A stretch of DNA of 7,586 nucleotides from Euryarchaeota archaeon UBA59. GTDB taxonomy: Archaea > Thermoplasmatota > Poseidoniia > Poseidoniales > Thalassarchaeaceae. The notes under the pieces were generated by a model. The model did no database searches. It was not told the origin of the DNA and was given only the letters and a program-made list of their open reading frames with translations. The position numbers and the translations under genes were made by a program. The stretch covers positions 30,766-38,351 of the forward strand of contig DAVI01000011.1 of assembly GCA_002505495.1 (NCBI GenBank), given 5' to 3'. Shown here piece by piece: positions 1 through 5,872 of the stretch; within the stretch, counting starts at the first letter, position 1; each line of letters starts with the position of its first letter.

Positions 1-3000
1 ACTCTGAGAGACTGTTTCTCCAATTTTGGGTCGGTAACAAGATCGGTGATATGGATGACGCCCTCTCTTGTGTTCGCTTTGAAAGCGGCAATGGGCTCCT
101 CCTCATGGAATACGAGATAGGCTGAACCGTAACCGAATCGCTCTCTCAATAGCGATGCGAAATAAGGTGAGAGTGGGTCTGACGGAGGTAGGACGAAATC
201 CCTCATCGGAGGTAATTCTGCTGCATTCTCAAGTTCTTCTTTTCGGCCCCAGCAAACTTCGTTCATATCTTCAAGAAGGAATCCCTTGATGAATACCTTC
301 TCCTCCTCTAAAATCTGCAGAACGGCCATCACATCTTCCGGCTTGAATGGCTTACCGGCCAACTTCTCAAACTGTTTCAGGGTTATCAGAGGAATGTCCT
401 TCACTATCTCCTTCAGATATTTCACCCTCATCTGCCACAGGTCATCAACGGGCAATGGGTCCACTGTCCTAAACCCTCCACGGTAATCCTGAACAAGGTG
501 GCCGGACTTGATGAGTGGTTGGGCCAACTTCCTGAATTCGGCTCGGCGCATCGCGTGTCTATCCATGAACAGCTGTGGATCGGAGTTCTCAGAGAAGAAT
601 TCCAATACATCTAGCAGCTCCTCATCAGGTGAAATGTTCCGAATCGCCAAGAGCCGTTGGAAGTGCGGGTATGTTGCGTACACCTTGCGCCCTCTGAGAT
701 TTGTCCCCTGATGGAGTTGATTGGCAGTTGCCATCGATTTCAGATTGACGCGATACATCTCACATCTGCCGCGCAAGGCGAAGTCGTCCCTCACCTCATC
801 AATGTGAGAGACTGCTTCGGTTTCATGGACAGAACGGGTATTCTGATGCAACTTGTGGTTCCAAAACAGACTTCGGATGGATTCCTTGTACGGCTTCGGG
901 TCCATAACCCCGCCGCGAATCATCCGCAGTCCGTCGCCAATCGCCTTGAATCCAATTCGCTCAAATGCCTCCTTTGTGTTGACAGACGCCTCGGAAATGC
1001 TCTCTCCGTTGAAATTGGTCAGTACAGAAATCTCGACCAGCGTGTCGCGGTAATTCTCTAGGAAGCGGTCGAATTGGATTACGAACTCGTCTAGGTAGGC
1101 GTGTGGAATGTGAATGTCCTTTACCTCGAGATAGTCGTTGACCTTGTACATCAGAATTCGGCCAACCGGGTCCACCCCTTTGAATACGGGATAGTACCAG
1201 CCCTGTTTCAGAACATATCTGACCTCCTGGATGAAGCGAGAACAGAATGGGTCGGACTGTGTGAGAATCCGCATCTTGCGGTCTTCTCTTATTCTCTTTC
1301 GAACATCGATTGAATCTTCTGCGATGCAGTAGAAATCTGTCAGATTGGGTTGCAGCGCGGACACTTTCGTGATGGTGCCTTTGTCGAGGAGAGAGTGTAG
1401 TGCGAAATCTAGGTCCTCCGCGGCTCGGCTGACATAATTACCCAATGTGTAGCGCTTGACTGGACCGATTCGCCGAATCAACTCAAGAAGGGCCTTTTCG
1501 AAGGGCATCGGAGTGTAGATATCAATGACCTTGTGGAAAAGTGAGAGGCTGCGTTTTCGTTCTGGCAGTTCCTCATACTGTTTGACGAACAACATCTGCC
1601 GCTCCATGTTGCTAATCGCATATTTTGCTCGATTCATTATGTGCTTCGAATCTTCATCGCGCGGGATGTCCTCAAGCAGTTGTTGCCGAGTGATGTTCTC
1701 ATTGGCTCGTAATTTGCCGACCAATTTGCGCTCCATCTCTCCCATCCAAGGCTCAGGTCTCAGGCCAAGCAGCAGAGGAAGTTGTTCCTTGGTGGTGTAC
1801 CCGACGCGATTATGCAGCAGACGCCCCATCACGACATCTGGGTCGTGCTTCAAGTCCTTCCAGTCTGCGAAGCGATAGGATTCGACTCGATCCAACAACT
1901 CGTGCATCTTCTGAAACAGGACATGTGCCTCGAGAGCCTCGAGAGGGTTTTCGTACAACTTGAATGACTTGCGAAGAAGTAGGTTCTGGAGGTTTCGATA
2001 TTCAATGACTTTCTCCACACCACCGGTTAGGTAGTGTTCATCGACGCGGAGAATGAATTCGCCCTCATTGGTCTGTCGGTAGAATCCAATCGTGACAACG
2101 TTTCGCACTTCCAATTCGTGAAGAAGGTTCTCAATCATCCTCTCTGGAAATGGCAACCTATCAATTAGCTGCGCCATGGTCATCGGACCTTCACTGCCAA
2201 GCATGTCGACCAATTTCACCCGCAGACACTCGTGTGGGTCTGAAAGTGGTTCATCCTTCCAATCGGTAGGAGTAGTTCCGGAATATTTTGTGCTCATCTT
2301 GTAGGTCAAACCACCGGTATATAGCTCTCTGAGATCCTCCATCTCCTCGATGTCGTGGGTGGCTAACACACCGAGCGTACCATGGATGTCAGCCATCCGA
2401 TCAGAAAACCATTTGTGGTCGACCTGTTCATTTCCTGTATCGCTGACTCTGATAATCGCATTTGTGTCGATCAGTTCGAGAATCCATTCTCGAATCTCGT
2501 CCTGATCGATCCCCTCCAACTTGTCTTCGTAAAGTGGATTCTTGTGATGCTTGTCTAATCCCCCACCCATCTCCATCAATTGAAGAAGCGACTCGGCATC
2601 CTTCGGTATCGCAACCTTGTCAGCGTAGTAACCGTTCACCTGCGACTCGTCGAGGTCTGTGGCGAGAGCCCGTTGGCCGAGGAGCCGGCGGAGAATCTCG
2701 GGGTCGATGTCCTTGATGAGATAAGCTCGGGTGCGCATCGAGAGCAGGTCCTCAAAGGCGGACATGTAGAGGTTCATTCCCAGAGGAGATGGGAGTTTCA
2801 CCTTGCTGTGGAGAATGCGAGAATCACCAGAAATCACATCGGTCACGAATTGCTCAAGCCCTTTCAAATCGAGATCAGAGTGGAAGATTTCGTTGCATGT
2901 CTCTCTGATGAGGAGAGAGTCAGAAGTAGTCCTGTGCGCCTTGAACAGCGCTTCGGCCTTCTGCTGGAACTGCTGGGGTGATACTTCCTCAGCCCCAATT

Positions 3001-5219
3001 CGCCTCGGAATAATTAGGCTACGCCCTGCTATCTCCCTGAACCTCTTGGCGAACAGTTGAGTGTCCATCAGATATCGCTCAATCACATTTCGTTGGTCAT
3101 TCGCCTCAAAAATCGCTGGAAAAGAAGCCGGATTCACATGACCTGACAGTTTGATGAGGAAGCCATTCTCATCGAACGACATCTCGTGAACTTGGATATC
3201 GTTCATCTGCGCCAAGCCAGCGAAGAAATATCCTAGTGTGAGGTTGAACGCCCTGCCGCGGCAGGTCGTCACCATGTAAGTGGGGACTCCACCCGCTATC
3301 TCCTCCATCATGATTCGATTCTGAGCAGGTACTTCGAACGACTCCGCGACATGTTGCTCCATGAACCGAGCAACAGCCTCCGCAATTGGCGAAGACATCC
3401 CATAGCCCTCCTTGAGGAGCACCCTCGGGTCACGTTGGCGACGGAGGGAGAGCATGGTGGCCCCTAACAGGTCTAGAACTGCAACCGACAGTTCATGGCT
3501 GCGGCTGAGCGCTTCGCCTGACCAGGAAGGCACGGTGGGTCGGAAGCCTGTCACCGGAGTGACATTCACCCTTGAGCCCTGAATTGACTGAATGCGATAG
3601 GTGGTACCTCCTAACATGATGACATCGCCAGGTCGGACACTTGAGACGAAGGAGGAGGAGAGTTGGCCAATCATCGAGCCATCTGTGTTGAGAACCAGGT
3701 AGTTGTTGTCGGGCGCAATCGTTCCGACATTTGTGTAGTAAATCATCTGGGAGTAACCACGCTTGGCAAAGGTATTCTCCTCCCAGTCTATCCACAGTCG
3801 TCTTTCATCCTCAAGCATGTCGAGAACTTCGATGAAGTCGTCGAAGGGGAAATGTCGGTAGGGCCACGCTTGAGTCACCAACTCATACGCTTCATCGATG
3901 TCTTGCTCTTCGATGATGCATAATCCGATCAAGAACTGTGCGAGGACGTCCAGACAATTCTCAGGGAACTTTAGGAGATCCATCTGCCCCGACATGATGG
4001 CACCTTGCAGGGCGACCAATTCGACAAGGTCGTGAGGACTGGTGGGGAGGAACCTTGCACGAGGGATTCCGCCGACATGGTGGCCAGCACGGCCAATTCG
4101 CTGCAAGCCGGTTGTGATACTACCTGGAGAGCCGAGTTGGATGACGAGGTCGACTGCCCCGATGTCTATTCCCAGTTCCAAAGAGGAGGATGATATGACG
4201 CACCTCAACTCACCGTTTTTCAGCCGCTGTTCGACCTCCTGGCGAATCTGCTTGTTCATCGAACCGTGGTGCGCTTGGATCGCGTCACCATCCCACGCTA
4301 TGGCGCGGCGCAACTCCTTGACGACCTCCTCAGTCATCCTTCTGGTATTGACGAATACGATGGTCGTCGTATGCGCTTCGACGAGGTCGAGGATTCGCTC
4401 GATGTTTGCTGCGAGGATCTGCTTGTAATCGAAGGTCGGGTCACTGAACCTAGGATGCGGTAGGATGATGTCTAAGTCGAGTTCTCTGTCTCCACTCACC
4501 TTTGCAATGTAGACGGTCGAATCAGAACCGGCCGGAACCAGGAAACGCCCGACCTCATCGAGAGGCTCCATAGTGGCTGATATGCCGATTCTCTGGACAG
4601 GCGTCTCAATTATGGAATCCAAGAGTGCGAGTGCAAGTGAGAGAAGTGTGCCCCGTTTGGTGGGGACGATGCTGTGCAACTCGTCGAGCACGAGCCACCT
4701 CAGTTTGGTCATCAACGGGCGAAATCGCTTCGCCCCGAGAGCCAATGACATGCTCTCAGGAGTGGTGATGAGGATGTGAGGTGGTTTCCTCAGCATCTTC
4801 TGCCTGTCAGACTGACTGGTGTCACCAGTCCTCAGCCCCACACGAATTTCCTGAGCCCTGCCGGGGAGGAAGCGTTCCTTAATTTCCTTCAGGGGTCCAA
4901 TCAGATTCTTCTGAATATCGTTGGCCAGCGCTTTGATCGGTGAAATGTAGACGCAGTAAACCTGCTTCTCCAGCTCTCCATTGAGGGACTTCACCACTAG
5001 TTCATCGATGATTGACAAGAATGCCGTCAGAGTCTTACCGCTACCCGTCGGGCTACAGAGCAACATATGCTCCCGATTGATGATAGATGGAATCGCCATC
5101 TTCTGAGGGTCTGTGAAGTCAGGAAATTTGTCCTTGAACCAGTCCCGAACAGGCTGACTCAAGGATTCCAAAATGACTTCCGAATCCTCAAGGGAATCAA
5201 GGTATACTATCTCAGGCAT
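1..5219 (-). CDS. lhr: Lhr-type ATP-dependent helicase, long form with C-terminal extension (3' end beyond the left edge)
   Basis: This is a superfamily 2 DNA-dependent ATPase and 3'-5' helicase of the Lhr family, implicated in DNA repair. The frame is open for 1739 codons. Visible motifs are Walker A SPTGSGKT (56-63), Ia ISPIKALAND (92-101), TTPES (152-156), DELH (179-182), SAT (214-216), VFVNTR (288-293), SSSLELGIDIG (344-354) and QRIGRAGHHVGG (373-384). The Lhr-specific winged-helix/beta-barrel part follows, with LNTDGSMIGQL (510-520), RPGDVIMLGG (529-538) and PTVPSWSGE (561-569). The DEAD-associated domain contains FAKRFREIAGR and ends near PSPLG (810-814). Beyond about 845 comes an extension with winged-helix-like modules around 1012, 1253 and 1610 and AlkZ/HTH_42-like SDPF and SDPL segments. 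Archaeal Lhr is usually about 900 residues and bacterial Lhr about 1500, so this one is unusually long. ATG 5219 is the only start after an in-frame TGA at 5249-5247. No strong Shine-Dalgarno is seen. Family assignment is firm; the function of the extension is inferred. Confidence 0.95.
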   Translation of the reverse strand, partial: MPEIVYLDSLEDSEVILESLSQPVRDWFKDKFPDFTDPQKMAIPSIINREHMLLCSPTGSGKTLTAFLSIIDELVVKSLNGELEKQVYCVYISPIKALANDIQKNLIGPLKEIKERFLPGRAQEIRVGLRTGDTSQSDRQKMLRKPPHILITTPESMSLALGAKRFRPLMTKLRWLVLDELHSIVPTKRGTLLSLALALLDSIIETPVQRIGISATMEPLDEVGRFLVPAGSDSTVYIAKVSGDRELDLDIILPHPRFSDPTFDYKQILAANIERILDLVEAHTTTIVFVNTRRMTEEVVKELRRAIAWDGDAIQAHHGSMNKQIRQEVEQRLKNGELRCVISSSSLELGIDIGAVDLVIQLGSPGSITTGLQRIGRAGHHVGGIPRARFLPTSPHDLVELVALQGAIMSGQMDLLKFPENCLDVLAQFLIGLCIIEEQDIDEAYELVTQAWPYRHFPFDDFIEVLDMLEDERRLWIDWEENTFAKRGYSQMIYYTNVGTIAPDNNYLVLNTDGSMIGQLSSSFVSSVRPGDVIMLGGTTYRIQSIQGSRVNVTPVTGFRPTVPSWSGEALSRSHELSVAVLDLLGATMLSLRRQRDPRVLLKEGYGMSSPIAEAVARFMEQHVAESFEVPAQNRIMMEEIAGGVPTYMVTTCRGRAFNLTLGYFFAGLAQMNDIQVHEMSFDENGFLIKLSGHVNPASFPAIFEANDQRNVIERYLMDTQLFAKRFREIAGRSLIIPRRIGAEEVSPQQFQQKAEALFKAHRTTSDSLLIRETCNEIFHSDLDLKGLEQFVTDVISGDSRILHSKVKLPSPLGMNLYMSAFEDLLSMRTRAYLIKDIDPEILRRLLGQRALATDLDESQVNGYYADKVAIPKDAESLLQLMEMGGGLDKHHKNPLYEDKLEGIDQDEIREWILELIDTNAIIRVSDTGNEQVDHKWFSDRMADIHGTLGVLATHDIEEMEDLRELYTGGLTYKMSTKYSGTTPTDWKDEPLSDPHECLRVKLVDMLGSEGPMTMAQLIDRLPFPERMIENLLHELEVRNVVTIGFYRQTNEGEFILRVDEHYLTGGVEKVIEYRNLQNLLLRKSFKLYENPLEALEAHVLFQKMHELLDRVESYRFADWKDLKHDPDVVMGRLLHNRVGYTTKEQLPLLLGLRPEPWMGEMERKLVGKLRANENITRQQLLEDIPRDEDSKHIMNRAKYAISNMERQMLFVKQYEELPERKRSLSLFHKVIDIYTPMPFEKALLELIRRIGPVKRYTLGNYVSRAAEDLDFALHSLLDKGTITKVSALQPNLTDFYCIAEDSIDVRKRIREDRKMRILTQSDPFCSRFIQEVRYVLKQGWYYPVFKGVDPVGRILMYKVNDYLEVKDIHIPHAYLDEFVIQFDRFLENYRDTLVEISVLTNFNGESISEASVNTKEAFERIGFKAIGDGLRMIRGGVMDPKPYKESIRSLFWNHKLHQNTRSVHETEAVSHIDEVRDDFALRGRCEMYRVNLKSMATANQLHQGTNLRGRKVYATYPHFQRLLAIRNISPDEELLDVLEFFSENSDPQLFMDRHAMRRAEFRKLAQPLIKSGHLVQDYRGGFRTVDPLPVDDLWQMRVKYLKEIVKDIPLITLKQFEKLAGKPFKPEDVMAVLQILEEEKVFIKGFLLEDMNEVCWGRKEELENAAELPPMRDFVLPPSDPLSPYFASLLRERFGYGSAYLVFHEEEPIAAFKANTREGVIHITDLVTDPKLEKQSLR
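3..437 (-). repeat. Lhr C-terminal module, copy 2 (winged helix plus terminal Lhr domain; protein-level repeat, cut by the edge)
   Basis: This covers residues about 1595-1739 of the Lhr protein. IPLITLKQFEKLAG (from I1609) aligns with GPVKRYTLGNYV of copy 1. VLPPSDPL, with SDPL at 1680-1683, aligns with ILTQSDPF at an offset of 355-358 residues. The following SPYFASLLRERFGYG and AYLVFHEEEPIAAFKAN resemble the last domain of bacterial Lhr, where a 'DP-x-PYG-x-LPWP' segment precedes a 'vvl.dG..va' strand. This copy is therefore likely the canonical Lhr terminus and copy 1 the extra one. The domain continues past the left edge, so the full protein probably exceeds 1800 residues. Confidence 0.5.
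1020..1502 (-). repeat. Lhr C-terminal module, copy 1 (winged helix plus AlkZ-like segment; protein-level repeat)
   Basis: This covers residues about 1240-1400 of the Lhr protein. A winged-helix-like stretch (GPVKRYTLGNYV from G1252, then LHSLLDKGTITKV) leads into RILTQSDPF with SDPF at 1322-1325. A beta-rich stretch follows: WYYPVFKGVDPVGRILMYKV. The order 'GP..., short winged helix, DPF/DPL, short beta strands with VGR' resembles the AlkZ/YcaQ (HTH_42) glycosylase family and the C-terminal domain of bacterial Lhr. The match was made by eye, and catalytic residues cannot be assigned. The repeat exists at protein level only; no nucleotide identity to copy 2 is claimed. Confidence 0.5.
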
Positions 5220-5471
5220 TTTCTCATCGACCCGTCTTAACGGTGGTCAGCGCGAAGATACGCTATATCAACAATTCGCTTTATCCATTGTCGTGAACAA
5301 TAAGTGAAAACTTTCCAAAGTCTCGAAATACCGAAAATACTCAACTCTTCGCAACTAGGGATATGGTAGCTTGGCAGGGAAAAGTGACGGTCCAGTATAA
5401 TATCGCGAAATGGCGTTTTTCGACTTTGATAAACAGGCCGCACCCCACAAATTCAGAGATTGACTTCAATT
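5220..5471. other. AT-rich intergenic leader between the ferredoxin gene and lhr
   Basis: These 252 bases separate the ferredoxin stop from the lhr start on the minus strand. The stretch is clearly richer in A and T than the flanking genes. Short open frames on both strands have no recognisable protein features and are dropped. It probably holds the lhr promoter and 5' leader. No tRNA, C/D-box RNA, riboswitch or strong terminator hairpin was recognised. Short T runs on the minus strand could end the ferredoxin transcript, but this is weak. Confidence 0.6.
5264..5269 (-). promoter_or_regulatory. possible archaeal TATA-like element for lhr
   Basis: The minus strand reads GATATA within TTGATATAGC, about 45-50 bases before the lhr ATG. 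An archaeal TATA box sits about 25 bases before transcription start, so this would give a leader of roughly 20 bases. A second AT-rich candidate, ATATTATA, lies at 5396-5403. No clear BRE is visible. Both are weak matches in an AT-rich stretch. Confidence 0.25.
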
Positions 5472-5783
5472 TCAGGCCCAACCCTTTCCACCCTTCCCCC
5501 AGCGGAGAATTGAGGTCACCGCCGGGTCTGACGAGCGTGAGATGACGAGGGGCGTGATCTCGGCGTTGGGGGGCACCACGATTTCGTACAGCGCGTCCGT
5601 GGGACAGGAACCGATACAGGAGAGGCAACCGACACAATTCTCGTTCAACACGACAACCGGGCGCTTCTTTCGGCCTGGGGGGCATTCCGAGAGCGGCAGC
5701 AACGCCTCAAACGGACAATGATGGATGCAGAGGTCACAACCGGTGCACTTCGGCTCATCTATGGCAACCATCGCCTGTCCCAT
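5472..5783 (-). CDS. 2x[4Fe-4S] ferredoxin-type protein, 103 aa
   Basis: This is a small soluble electron carrier, or an electron-transfer subunit, with two [4Fe-4S] binding motifs. The first is C13-x2-C16-x2-C19-x3-C23-P (CTGCDLCIHHCP) and the second is C50-x2-C53-x2-C56-x3-C60-P (CVGCLSCIGSCP), the classic bacterial-type dicluster pattern. The linker between them is longer than in minimal ferredoxins and basic (GRKKRP). No signal peptide or membrane segment is present. After the second cluster a tail of about 35 residues ends in a Gly/Lys/Trp-rich run (RWGKGGKGWA) that does not look like family sequence. ATG 5783 is taken as the start; Met5 (5771) is an alternative beginning just before the conserved part. 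Neither has a clear Shine-Dalgarno. The gene is divergent from glyS and upstream of lhr, with no redox enzyme in the window, so its partner is unknown. Confidence 0.88.
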   Translation of the reverse strand: MGQAMVAIDEPKCTGCDLCIHHCPFEALLPLSECPPGRKKRPVVVLNENCVGCLSCIGSCPTDALYEIVVPPNAEITPLVISRSSDPAVTSILRWGKGGKGWA

Positions 5784-5848
5784 GACTAATCGCAGACAGT
5801 TGGCTCTCTTGACCCCTTTCCCGCCGAAGGCTTGAGAACCCTACGGCG

Positions 5849-5863
5849 TTCGACGGAGTCGAA
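5849..5863. promoter_or_regulatory. perfect palindrome in the ferredoxin/glyS divergent spacer
   Basis: TTCGAC-GGA-GTCGAA forms a perfect 6-bp stem with a 3-base centre. It lies in the 89-bp spacer (5784-5872) between the divergent ferredoxin and glyS starts. It ends one base before the GGGAG that serves as the glyS ribosome-binding site. It could be an operator, a hairpin in the glyS leader, or one copy of a dispersed repeat. A smaller GCC-GAA-GGC inverted repeat lies at 5823-5831. No convincing TATA box for either gene is seen in this spacer. Confidence 0.4.
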
Positions 5864-5864
5864 G

Positions 5865-5868
5865 GGAG
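5865..5868 (+). promoter_or_regulatory. Shine-Dalgarno-like site fixing the glyS GTG start
   Basis: GGAG sits four bases before GTG 5873 within GAAGGGAGTGCTGTG. This supports GTG 5873 over the in-frame ATG at 5906, which lies inside a conserved N-terminal stretch. Confidence 0.55.
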
Positions 5869-5872
5869 TGCT

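Noticed and set aside
657..1061. Plus-strand open frame of 134 codons
   Set aside because: It is antisense to lhr and codon-aligned with it, so the strong lhr codon bias keeps it open. The translation shows no family motifs.
2580..2981. Plus-strand open frame of 133 codons inside lhr
   Set aside because: It is again the codon-aligned complement of lhr, with no protein features of its own.
5237..5443. Minus-strand open frame of 68 codons just upstream of lhr
   Set aside because: It lies in the AT-rich spacer, has no ribosome-binding site or recognisable protein features, and the sequence reads like non-coding DNA.
5341..5685. Minus-strand open frame of 114 codons overlapping the ferredoxin gene
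   Set aside because: It overlaps the ferredoxin in another frame, has no conserved motif, and its translation (SPLGEGWKGLG-like) is typical of translated intergenic sequence.
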